This document shows, in pieces, positions 49,654 to 56,403 of a DNA stretch of 64,000 nt. Origin of the DNA: Pandoraea horticolens (lineage in GTDB: Bacteria; Pseudomonadota; Gammaproteobacteria; Burkholderiales; Burkholderiaceae); NCBI RefSeq assembly GCF_902459555.1, contig NZ_CABPSM010000008.1, forward strand, positions 1 through 64,000, in the 5' to 3' direction. The notes beneath the pieces were generated by a model, which saw only the letters and a list, made by a program, of their open reading frames with translations, was not told the DNA's origin and made no database searches. The position numbers and the translations under genes were made by a program. Each line of letters opens with the position of its first letter. The stretch's first letter is position 1.

Positions 49654-50127
49654 ATGGACATCTTCGCGAATACGTACGATGCAAACGAAGCCGCAGAGCT
49701 TACGGAAACGAGCTATGGCACGTTGGTTTGCGCTGCGGCGGAGGGTCGAGTATCAGCGGCAAAAATTGGTCGGAGGTGGGTATTCGTGGAAGGCGACTTG
49801 GTTTGGCGACTCTGTACGTGCGGAGGTGCACCTGAACTTCGTGAAACACTCGGGCTCCACGAGTGCGCCGCCTTTCTCAAGATTCACCCCAATAGCGCCG
49901 CCAGGCTTGCCAAGCTTGGGATGATCCCGGGGGCGAAGATTGGACGCTCATGGGTGTTCCATCGCAGCGACGTAATGTCCTTTCTTGCCGCCGAAGTTAA
50001 GAGACAAACGGAAGAGCGAGTCAATGCTGCAGTATCGACACAACCGAGTGGGTTCTATCGGAGGTCTAGAGGAGGCAAGCTAACTCCGCTTCCGTATCTC
50101 CCCCCGCTTCCTGATCAGACGCGTTGA
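49654..50127 (+). CDS. Tandem helix-turn-helix (excisionase-like) protein
   Basis: This 157-residue protein contains two copies of an excisionase/MerR-type winged HTH. The first is ANEAAELTETSYGTLVCAAAEGRVSAAKIGRRWVF (ending KIGRRWVFVEGDL); the second runs from LGLHECAAFLKIHPNSAARL to AKIGRSWVFHRSDV. The repeated KIGR-WVF wing makes an internal duplication clear. A basic tail follows. GAGGGG precedes the ATG. Next to the integrase, it may act as excisionase or regulator; the double domain suggests it binds two neighbouring half-sites as a monomer (inference). Confidence 0.75.
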   Translation: MDIFANTYDANEAAELTETSYGTLVCAAAEGRVSAAKIGRRWVFVEGDLVWRLCTCGGAPELRETLGLHECAAFLKIHPNSAARLAKLGMIPGAKIGRSWVFHRSDVMSFLAAEVKRQTEERVNAAVSTQPSGFYRRSRGGKLTPLPYLPPLPDQTR

Positions 50128-50246
50128 TACCCCCCCCCCACCGAAACTTGCGCATGTAAAAATTTGGCGGGGCGCTCAGTCCCCGCAGCGGACAAGAGTT
50201 AGGAATTGAGGGTACCCCTCCCCCAACGCACCCGTGAGGCCACGCC

Positions 50247-50420
50247 GTGAAATTAGACGACTTGCATGCATTCGATGCCGCCGACGCACTGAGAGACTTG
50301 GAGACGATCCGGCATTACATTTCGCTCGCCTTCGATGGCGGGGATCTACACGAGATACAACGAGCGTTGGCGACGGCAACGCGAGCACTCGCCAGACTTA
50401 CTGATCCCCAAACGCATTGA
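50247..50420 (+). CDS. Small protein resembling the N-terminus of HigA-1-type antidotes
   Basis: A GTG start with GAGG seven bases upstream opens a 57-codon frame that includes FDAADALRDLETIRHYI and GGDLHEIQRALATATRAL. The pattern recalls the N-terminal half of the addiction-module antidote family (FDAAEYL, then a helix with GDP-LI-ALG-IARA), but the HTH half is absent. The frame stays open for a further ~70 codons after the TGA, so a truncated or interrupted gene is possible. The family assignment is tentative. Confidence 0.45.
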   Translation: MKLDDLHAFDAADALRDLETIRHYISLAFDGGDLHEIQRALATATRALARLTDPQTH

Positions 50421-50616
50421 GGAATTCCAGAGGCACGACACTCACCCGAGTCGAACCGGATCGACGACGAAGATGCCAACCGGCCCATTCGATACTTTTT
50501 CATTAGCACCAAATCACACCTCGACATCGCCATTCCGCCCCTCCTCCGCAACCTGTTGTATTTATTGGATTCATGTTGCGAGGAGGATCCGTCCAACTTG
50601 GGGATGATTCATTTTT

Positions 50617-50733
50617 ACCCGGGACACCCGGGACAACGTTGAAAATCGCCCGGAAACCTTTACTAACGTTGGGTTTCGCTGTCCCAGCTACTTGTCCCGG
50701 GACAGCTATAGAAACCCGGGGCACTCGGGACAA
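50617..50733. repeat. Iteron array A (TGTCCCGGG / CCCGGGACA)
   Basis: Two tandem ACCCGGGACA units overlap at 50617-50635. CTGTCCCAG follows at 50679, a perfect 12-bp palindrome TGTCCCGGGACA at 50693-50704, then ACCCGGGGCACTCGGGACAA-like sequence to 50733. The array lies beyond the 3' end of the primase-helicase gene. A second array in opposite orientation lies at 58885-58998. Similar paired iteron sets (ori and crr) are needed for P4 replication. Confidence 0.7.
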
Positions 50734-50875
50734 ATAAGTACTTTTAGTACCGAATCGATGGCCGCATGCCTCGACGTTTCGCCGCCCCTCATCCTCTGGA
50801 ATTCAGACCGCAAAGCCACTTTGCAGCGCGAAAGGGTATCCCGCCGCCGCCCCCTTCCGGCAACGGGCAACATGC

Positions 50876-53710
50876 TTACGCCGCGATGTCGAACAGCTTG
50901 TTCGTGATGCGATAGCAGCGAGTCTTGCCGATGCTCGGCAGTCGTTCATTACGCGTATGACTATCACCTTCGGGCAGCAAAGCACCACGTTCCGCCAGCA
51001 GACGCGCAACGGCCCGATAGTCAAAGCCCTTGCATATCTCTTTGCGAAACACCTCCGAAAACACGTAATACTCCGTCTGTGTCCCTTCAGCCGCTTGCGC
51101 ATCCAACTTGTCGCCAAACTCCGCCCAGTGTTTGGCGTTCGAGTCGATTGCCACGCCGTCATGCGTCATCATGCGACGAAAGCCCGCCCGGTTGATTGTG
51201 TTCGGACTGTGATCGTCAGCCGCTCGATGCCACCACGTAAAGCGAGCTGCACCGTGAGCCTCAAAGAAGCCGAGCACCTGCCGCAGCATCGCCGACTGTT
51301 CCGCATCGCCAGCGCCGCCCCGCATATCCAGCCATGCCAGAAAGCACGTACGAGCCGCTTCCATCGCCTCGCCTTGCGGCCAGCCGGTAATTCCTGCCTT
51401 GCCTGCAATCTCGCCCGCCACGCCGACCAAAGCGAACCGCGTCGCGACACGATGCACTTGCCCGCTCGCGCCCATTGGCACCCAAGCATGAGCGGCCTGA
51501 CTAACCCGGTGTTTGAGCACGTCCGCAAGCCTCTCGCACTCCTTCGTAGCAAACTCAATGAACGCCATACCCGCTGTGCCGTAATACTGACGTGTCACCG
51601 CTTTGAAGTGATCCGATAGCGCTTTGCTCGTCGCAAAGTCGTGCAGCACTTCGAGCGCACCATAGCCCTTGCGGGCGTCTGCCGGAATGTTAGCCAGGCG
51701 AATATCCTGCCCCGCCTTGGCCGACTTGTTGGCCTCCGACATATGATCAGCCAGACCGACCTCACCATCCGACAAGAACAGCAACCGCCACGAGAGCGTA
51801 GGACGGGCTGTAGCAGTACGCGACGCCCGCCCCTTGCCCGTCTCGTTGGCGAGCATGTACACCACGTCGCCAACAACCTTCGGATCGACCTGCCCGATTT
51901 CATCGAGAATAAGCACAGCATCCGAGTGCTGGGCCGCCGTCAGCTCAAGGGCATTATCCGTTGCTCGCCAACTGCGCACATAGTCCTTGCCGCCAAATAC
52001 GGACGCCGCACATTCAAGTGCCGTGGTCTTGCCTGAGCTGCTACCGCCGACCAGATGGAAGCCACCGGACTGCACCCCGGCCAAGTGGAGCAGCGGCCCC
52101 GCGAAGGCGGCCGAGACGGTGAACATAAACCGGCTATTGCCCGCGCATAGCGCCGCGACGTGCTCGCGCCACTCGGCCAACGTCCCACGTTGTTTGAACT
52201 GACTGATCACCGCGCCTGACGACTGGAAAATGACGCGCTCCGTGCCATCGCCAATGGTGCGATCCGGCAAGACGAAAGCGCCGCCGTGCCAGCCGATACG
52301 ATCCGTGCATCGTGCCCGCGCCTCTGTGCGAATTGTCTGAATGTAGTTCGTCAGTTGCGTTCGTGCGCTCGCCCCCGGTGCAATCTTGAGACCCATCGCG
52401 AGAAGATTCGAGCGATATTCGGAGCCGTCGCCGGAAAGCATGCGCGAGGGCATGGCCCACGCTTTCGAAACGCCGTCGGCGTCATGGAATTCCAGTAGAT
52501 AGCCCCACTCGCCATTGGTATCGTCCCGCGTCTCGGCAGTCACATCCATGCGTGAGCATATCCATTGAGGCGGCATCGGATCGCCGTTGCGATCAAAGCC
52601 GTGATACCACACGCCATCGTCTTTCACGTCGTAAAACGCGCCACCGGACCGTCGCGCATTGTTCGCCACACGCTTCGACGCCTTGGCACTGGCGACTGCC
52701 CCGTTTGGCTTCGACTTGGTTGCCTTCCCGCCCTCTGCCGACTCGACCACGGCCATGACCTGCGCACGTACCGCATCCACCCCTGACGCGAGGGCCATAT
52801 CGTTAAAATCCGTACCGTCATCGGGCAACGCATCGGGTTTGATCCATCGCCCGTCAACCGCCTTGGCGGCGGCGCTGGCGGCGCTCACGCCCGCGTTCCT
52901 GCGTCCTTGCGCCTCGGCCTGCCGGTCATCGTCCGCACAGATCAGCAGACGGGCCGTGGGATATTTCTCCCGCAGCGCCGCCGCCACCTTGCGCACATTG
53001 TCAGCATTGAACGCAACGGCCACAGCAAGCCCGCACGCCTCATGCAGCGTTGCCGCCGTTGCGTAGCCCTCTGCCACCAGCAACCACCCGTCATGCGCCG
53101 CCTCACCAATCAGATGAAAGCCCCCGGCCACGCGACCGCCCGGCAGAAAACGTTTGCCACCATCGGCAGCAATACGTTGCAGGCTCCACAGCTTGCCCTC
53201 AACGTCGCGCACCGGCACGAGCAGAACACCCGCGTCAAAGCGCACACCATGTGCACCGCACCGCTTGCGGGACAGATACGGCGAATCGCCGGTCGCCGAC
53301 GCGCTCGCCCATACCTTGCCCGCATCCTTTGCGACGGCTTCATGACGCTGCGCCGTCTCGACCTTCTCTCGCTGCACACGAGCCTCGCGCTCGGCGTCGT
53401 GACGGCGCTGCTCGTCGCCCGAGAGCGGTACAGCCGGTGCGTGGCCCTTGGGGTCAAAGCCTCGCTGTGTCGCCTCGTGAATGAGCGTGCCGATAGTGAC
53501 GCCACCGTTCTTGAAGCTACGCCACGATGACTTGACGCCCGAGGCGTCGTAGTTGTCAGCCTGCTGGCTCCATGCGTGAAACATGGACTCTCCCTCATCG
53601 CCGAATTCCGATTTGAGCGCCATACCCACGCGCACCCAGATCTCGCGATCATCCGCAGGAATGAACCCAAGCGCCGCCCGCACTGTTTCAGTGGTGGGCC
53701 GTATCGACAT
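50876..53710 (-). CDS. Primase-helicase (PriCT-2, TOPRIM, DUF927)
   Basis: This is a 944-residue replication protein. Residues ~5-70 are a PriCT-2 domain (LGFIPADDREIWVRVGMAL); ~180-290 hold a TOPRIM fold (LLVAEGYATAATLHEACGLAV, then ICADDD). From ~370 the DUF927 superfamily-3-like helicase follows, with Walker A GGSSSGKTT and Walker B AVLILDEIGQV. It should prime and unwind DNA at the element's origin, as P4 alpha does. The start at 53710 has GGAGGGA upstream and overlaps the preceding gene by 23 bp. It is the last gene of the AlpA operon. Confidence 0.92.
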   Translation of the reverse strand: MSIRPTTETVRAALGFIPADDREIWVRVGMALKSEFGDEGESMFHAWSQQADNYDASGVKSSWRSFKNGGVTIGTLIHEATQRGFDPKGHAPAVPLSGDEQRRHDAEREARVQREKVETAQRHEAVAKDAGKVWASASATGDSPYLSRKRCGAHGVRFDAGVLLVPVRDVEGKLWSLQRIAADGGKRFLPGGRVAGGFHLIGEAAHDGWLLVAEGYATAATLHEACGLAVAVAFNADNVRKVAAALREKYPTARLLICADDDRQAEAQGRRNAGVSAASAAAKAVDGRWIKPDALPDDGTDFNDMALASGVDAVRAQVMAVVESAEGGKATKSKPNGAVASAKASKRVANNARRSGGAFYDVKDDGVWYHGFDRNGDPMPPQWICSRMDVTAETRDDTNGEWGYLLEFHDADGVSKAWAMPSRMLSGDGSEYRSNLLAMGLKIAPGASARTQLTNYIQTIRTEARARCTDRIGWHGGAFVLPDRTIGDGTERVIFQSSGAVISQFKQRGTLAEWREHVAALCAGNSRFMFTVSAAFAGPLLHLAGVQSGGFHLVGGSSSGKTTALECAASVFGGKDYVRSWRATDNALELTAAQHSDAVLILDEIGQVDPKVVGDVVYMLANETGKGRASRTATARPTLSWRLLFLSDGEVGLADHMSEANKSAKAGQDIRLANIPADARKGYGALEVLHDFATSKALSDHFKAVTRQYYGTAGMAFIEFATKECERLADVLKHRVSQAAHAWVPMGASGQVHRVATRFALVGVAGEIAGKAGITGWPQGEAMEAARTCFLAWLDMRGGAGDAEQSAMLRQVLGFFEAHGAARFTWWHRAADDHSPNTINRAGFRRMMTHDGVAIDSNAKHWAEFGDKLDAQAAEGTQTEYYVFSEVFRKEICKGFDYRAVARLLAERGALLPEGDSHTRNERLPSIGKTRCYRITNKLFDIAA

Positions 53711-54029
53711 AGCGTCCCTCCACGCGCAGGACAGCACCGCCCGCGCTCACATCATTGCTGTACACATATTTGCCAATACGTGGCTCGCCCAAGGCATCGT
53801 TGGCGGCTTCGAGCGCTGCGCCGATAGAAGGCAATGACGCGCGCATGAGTGTGATCGCCATGATGAACTGCGAATCATCGATAGCGTTGTGAGCCGCCCA
53901 GATCAAGCCATCGATAAGCTCCATCGCATCCGAGATGCGAATACCGGCTTTCGCCTGATCGACGCGATTGATTTCTGCGGCAAATTGCCCCACGTCTTGG
54001 GCGGCGCTGACCTTGTTCTTCTTTGCCAT
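53688..54029 (-). CDS. Hypothetical satellite protein, 113 aa
   Basis: This encodes 113 residues starting MAKKNKVSAAQDVG. Most of it is helical, with ISDAMELIDGLIWAAHNAIDD and a mixed C-terminus ending in VDTAHH. AAGGGGCG precedes the ATG. Its end overlaps the primase start by 23 bp and it lies 10 bp after the upstream gene, so it belongs to the replication operon. I do not recognise the family. Confidence 0.75.
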   Translation of the reverse strand: MAKKNKVSAAQDVGQFAAEINRVDQAKAGIRISDAMELIDGLIWAAHNAIDDSQFIMAITLMRASLPSIGAALEAANDALGEPRIGKYVYSNDVSAGGAVLRVEGRYVDTAHH

Positions 54030-54039
54030 TGCGCGCCCC

Positions 54040-54399
54040 TTAGTGAACGTTGGAAGCGCTCGACGCTTCGTAACCGCCAACCATCGCGAATTGCTGAATT
54101 CGGCCCATGTAGCCCGCCGTAAAAGCATCCTCGTTGGCTCTCACCTCGGCAACCGACGTGCGACCGTCAGCAGCCATACCGGCACTCACGACGGCCGTAA
54201 AGAAGCGCAGTGATTGCACAATGTGGTCATGCAGGCGAACGCGGCCGCAACAATCAAACATCCATGCATCTGCGGACATAACGCCCATCGTGACGGCGTG
54301 TTGCAGCGTTGCCGGAATACCCGTATCGAGTGCGTTGGCACCACGCATAGCGGGAACCTCGGCCATCGGGGGACGTTGCGTCGTGGTTTGCTCACGCAT
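54040..54399 (-). CDS. Hypothetical satellite protein, 119 aa
   Basis: This encodes 119 residues starting MREQTTTQRPPMAEVPAMRG. The middle segment MSADAWMFDCCGRVRLHDHI and the tail are typical of uncharacterised small satellite or prophage proteins. GGAGGTGC stands just before the ATG. It overlaps the upstream 57-aa frame by 8 bp. No function can be given. Confidence 0.72.
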   Translation of the reverse strand: MREQTTTQRPPMAEVPAMRGANALDTGIPATLQHAVTMGVMSADAWMFDCCGRVRLHDHIVQSLRFFTAVVSAGMAADGRTSVAEVRANEDAFTAGYMGRIQQFAMVGGYEASSASNVH

Positions 54400-54565
54400 G
54401 GCGCACCTCCACAACAACCAACTCGGCGATACGGCGCAATGCCTCTCCGGCCACATCGAGTGCGGCACGATCAGACGATGCGAGAGCAGCAGCGCGCAAG
54501 GCATTGCGCACGATGGAAAGAACGGGGGATTCGATTTGCTCAGGATGAGCGGGGATATGGCGCAT
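54392..54565 (-). CDS. Small hypothetical protein, 57 aa
   Basis: A 57-residue frame, MRHIPAHPEQIESPVLSIV and onward, is predicted to be mostly helical and ends EVRHA. AAGAGGT lies at a good distance before the ATG at 54565. The same frame is open upstream to the ATG at 54877 (163 residues in all), so this may be an internal start within a longer Icd/Ash-like protein. It overlaps the next gene by 8 bp. Confidence 0.6.
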   Translation of the reverse strand: MRHIPAHPEQIESPVLSIVRNALRAAALASSDRAALDVAGEALRRIAELVVVEVRHA

Positions 54566-54877
54566 GGTGCGACCTCTTACGTAAGCGGTTAACCCGCTCC
54601 CCACTTCCAAATGGGGTGGGCGGGCACAGGGTGAGGTTGGAAGACCGGTCACGTAAGCACCCGGCAGGGCCGAAGCCCTCCCCACCAAGGCCCGCCCATT
54701 GATCGAGGCGCGCGAAGGCGACACGCACAAAAAAGCCGCTTTGCGCGGCTGTGCGCTTACGTAGTTCGGGCTTCCAAACCCGGTCACGGTTGTCTCCGTG
54801 ACGGTCGCAGGATACCCCAGCGAATATGGCAGTGCAAGCGCCGCCACAAATGCCAGAAAGGCGGGCAGTGTCGGCAT
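54392..54877 (-). CDS. Longer frame: Icd/Ash-like candidate with hydrophobic N-terminus
   Basis: From the ATG at 54877 (GGGAGGGAAG upstream) the frame encodes about 161 residues. It has a signal-like MPTLPAFLAFVAALALPY, then GFGSPNYVSAQPRKAAFLC and GRALVGRASALPG, and joins in frame to the 57-aa protein. Short proteins of this style in P4-like elements are often annotated as Ash or host-division-inhibitor Icd-like; the likeness is from memory and not tested. The coding stretch also contains several RNA hairpins and an intrinsic terminator, so the region may act mainly as RNA. Confidence 0.45.
   Translation of the reverse strand: MPTLPAFLAFVAALALPYSLGYPATVTETTVTGFGSPNYVSAQPRKAAFLCVSPSRASINGRALVGRASALPGAYVTGLPTSPCARPPHLEVGSGLTAYVRGRTMRHIPAHPEQIESPVLSIVRNALRAAALASSDRAALDVAGEALRRIAELVVVEVRHA
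54566..54810 (-). promoter_or_regulatory. Densely structured leader within the replication operon
   Basis: In 245 bases there are AGCGG/CCGCT (54583-54597), CCCCA/TGGGG (~54598-54615), AGGGC-CGAA-GCCCT (~54667-54680), the terminator at 54729-54750 and GTCACGG/CCGTGAC (~54783-54802). The blocks GGTCACG and TTACGTA each recur. The series of hairpins around an internal terminator suggests control of read-through into the primase gene, as in P4-type immunity. Confidence 0.45.
54729..54750 (-). terminator. Intrinsic terminator inside the replication operon
   Basis: On the minus strand AGCCGC-GCAAA-GCGGC is followed by TTTTTT. It lies within the long Icd-like frame, between the AlpA-side genes and the primase-side genes, and would stop transcription before the replication gene unless bypassed. 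Confidence 0.7.
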
Positions 54878-54879
54878 TT

Positions 54880-55146
54880 TCACTTCCCTCCCACCATCAG
54901 CGCGGCCAGGCGCATGGCTTTCTGCGCAGACGCCATACGTCCGAGAGCGGCGAAGTGGTCGGCAGCGTCATGCAGCACCCGTCCGTGCGTCCGTCTTTCT
55001 GTATCGGCGCATTCGCTGAATGCCACCGCATATGCATTGCGTAGCGCACCCAACTCACAAGCCCGCGCAGCAGACTTTGCCGCCACGGCCTGCGCTTTGA
55101 GTGCTCGCAGATCGTCGGACGATAGAACAACGTTTGTATCGCTCAT
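54880..55146 (-). CDS. Hypothetical satellite protein, 88 aa
   Basis: This encodes 88 residues starting MSDTNVVLSSDDLRALKAQ, Ala-rich and helical, with two cysteines. GGAGGC precedes the ATG, which overlaps the alpA stop (ATGA). Its TGA lies two bases before the next ATG (54877). Function unknown; position suggests a replication or regulation accessory. Confidence 0.72.
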   Translation of the reverse strand: MSDTNVVLSSDDLRALKAQAVAAKSAARACELGALRNAYAVAFSECADTERRTHGRVLHDAADHFAALGRMASAQKAMRLAALMVGGK

Positions 55147-55349
55147 TGCCCGCCTCCGTTTAGAACTGAAGCGAGCCATGCTTCGACAGCATCCGAGTCC
55201 CAGACAACAGTACGCGGCCCCAGCCGAATCGGCGATACAAAGCGCCCCTCTTTGACGCGGCGATCAAGTTCAGAGTCAGAAAAGCTAGTGATCTCTTTGA
55301 CGGTTGCCCTGCGCAACAAGCGGCGCGGGCGCATTTGAGTGTCGGGCAT
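55143..55349 (-). CDS. AlpA-family HTH regulator
   Basis: This 68-residue protein has the AlpA/Vis pattern: RLLRRATVKEITSFSDSELDRRVKEGRF, then SPIRLGPRTVVWDSDAVEAWL, an excisionase-like winged HTH. AlpA proteins activate integrase or operon transcription in P4-like elements. GGAGGATG precedes the ATG. A hairpin (GCCCCA/TGGGGC) lies just before the ribosome site. It is the first gene of the alpA-primase operon. Confidence 0.88.
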   Translation of the reverse strand: MPDTQMRPRRLLRRATVKEITSFSDSELDRRVKEGRFVSPIRLGPRTVVWDSDAVEAWLASVLNGGGQ

Positions 55350-55602
55350 GACATCCTCCGTGATGCCCCAGTAAGCTGCTTGGGGCTCGTTAGTAGCTGG
55401 AGGAAGATTAGGTGGCCGGTGAACGGCTGTAACCCAATGATATGAAGTGATGGCTAGCTAGACGTACCGGTCTAATTGCCCTTGCCTATACGCCGCAAAT
55501 GCTACGCAGCATCTGTGCCCCGGCTTCGCAAAAGATGCGCGAAACAAAAATGCCCTCTACCGAAAAAGTCGGCAGAGGGCACATCGGACAGACGAACGAG
55601 GC
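55350..55602 (-). promoter_or_regulatory. Leader and operator region of the alpA operon
   Basis: There is no gene here. The region holds a hairpin before alpA (GCCCCA ... TGGGGC, ~55365-55385), an inverted repeat TAGAC-N6-GTCTA at 55459-55474 (candidate operator), and two blocks at 55523-55530 (GCTTCGCA) and 55532-55540 (AAGATGCGC) whose plus-strand sequence recurs in the predicted small RNA at 55801-55905. A terminator at 55546-55581 precedes these on the minus strand. Confidence 0.5.
55546..55581 (-). terminator. Terminator after the 39-aa gene
   Basis: On the minus strand TGCCCTCT and AGAGGGCA form an 8-bp stem with inner pairs GCCGA/TCGGT, followed by TTTTTG. It separates the 39-aa gene from alpA and would need bypass for transcripts begun upstream. 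Confidence 0.8.
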
Positions 55603-55722
55603 CTACTTCGTTCGTTTATTCTTGATCACGATCCGAAACGGCTGACCGTTCGGGCGACGGATTTTCCGTCCTTTCACCGTGATGGTCATCCGATAGATGA
55701 CCTGCTCGCCATCTTCCTGCAT
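55603..55722 (-). CDS. Small basic hypothetical protein, 39 aa
   Basis: This 39-residue frame, MQEDGEQVIYRMTITVKGR and onward, has 10 Lys/Arg, alternates as beta strands and ends NKRTK. The stop is followed by a clear terminator on the same strand, which supports a real transcript. The ribosome site is weak. It lies divergent from the predicted small RNA across an ~80-bp promoter region. I do not recognise the family. Confidence 0.55.
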   Translation of the reverse strand: MQEDGEQVIYRMTITVKGRKIRRPNGQPFRIVIKNKRTK

Positions 55723-55764
55723 GATGGATTACTCACAAAATGTGCCTCCAACATGTAACTTGAC

Positions 55765-55794
55765 TTGACGGGCGTAAACACGAACACCTATCAT
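55765..55794 (+). promoter_or_regulatory. Sigma70 promoter of the predicted small RNA
   Basis: TTGACG (55765-55770), an 18-bp spacer and TATCAT (55789-55794) make a good vegetative promoter reading rightward, with a start expected near 55801. No protein gene follows on that strand before a terminator. Confidence 0.7.
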
Positions 55795-55800
55795 TCGGCT

Positions 55801-55905
55801 GCACTTCCAATGCACCGTAGTATCAAGATGCGCCGCTCATAGAGTCTTTTGAGCTTCGCATTTTCCCGAAGGCCTACAACGCTGCTAACGTTGTGGGCCT
55901 TTTTT
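55801..55905 (+). ncRNA. Predicted ~105-nt satellite small RNA
   Basis: The unit has a promoter at 55765-55794 and an intrinsic terminator at 55871-55905, with no open frame longer than ten codons between. Hairpin 1 is AAGATGCG (55825-55832) with CGCATTTT (55857-55864), with an inner stem GCTCA/TGAGC. Hairpin 2 is the terminator. Two segments, 55825-55833 and 55853-55860, are complementary to neighbouring blocks in the minus-strand leader of the alpA operon. This recalls P4 CI RNA; function is inferred. Confidence 0.6.
55871..55905 (+). terminator. Terminator of the predicted small RNA
   Basis: GGCCTACAACG pairs over 11 bp (one G-U) with CGTTGTGGGCC around a 7-nt loop and is followed by six T. 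It works only on the plus strand, where no protein gene ends, so it implies a non-coding transcript. Confidence 0.85.
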
Positions 55906-56383
55906 ACGCGGCCTCTTTGTCGTCGTCCGGGGCGTTCTTTCTCCACTCGATGTCATCAGTAAGATCCATCGGAATCTGAATCGGCTCTTCTTCCGGGTGG
56001 ATGCTGTTCCAGTGATCGCTATCGAGCGTGAGCTGAAGACCATCGCCAATCATCTGCTCCCGCCGATTGATAAGCGATTTGTGCATCTGCGGTCGCGTAG
56101 CCTCATCAATATCAACCCACAAGACCATTTGCTGCGTGCCATGCACTTCGTACAGCGCATGATTGGCGCGATACGGTCTACCCGTCTTCGCATCCTTCCG
56201 AAACTCTTGACGCGCCGCCTGCGTAAACTCACGTGCCAAGAGGGCCATAGGATCTTTGGGTTGCGGCACGGGCCAACCGCGTGCATTGGCAAACTTCGCC
56301 ACTTTGTGCATCTCGACCTCCGTTTCACCTGTCGTTTCCTTATACAGGCGAATGAGGCGTAGCATTTCTTCGTGCTTTTTCAC
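55904..56383 (-). CDS. Hypothetical cargo protein, partner of HTH-M78 peptidase
   Basis: This encodes 159 residues from a GTG start with GGGAG upstream: MKKHEEMLRLIRLYKETTG, then AKFANARGWPVPQPKDPMALLAREFTQAAR (core WPVPQPKDP), a conserved-looking HALYEVHGTQQMVLWVDIDEA and an acidic end. I do not recognise a named family. It lies 20 bp downstream of the HTH-ImmA/IrrE gene and is probably co-transcribed, so it may be the toxin, target or partner of a two-gene module. Confidence 0.75.
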   Translation of the reverse strand: MKKHEEMLRLIRLYKETTGETEVEMHKVAKFANARGWPVPQPKDPMALLAREFTQAARQEFRKDAKTGRPYRANHALYEVHGTQQMVLWVDIDEATRPQMHKSLINRREQMIGDGLQLTLDSDHWNSIHPEEEPIQIPMDLTDDIEWRKNAPDDDKEAA

Positions 56384-56403
56384 CGCTTACTCCCATCAAC
56401 GAA

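Noticed and set aside
53583-53837. Plus-strand frame opposite the primase start
   Set aside because: Antisense to two well-supported overlapping genes, with no ribosome site or domain.
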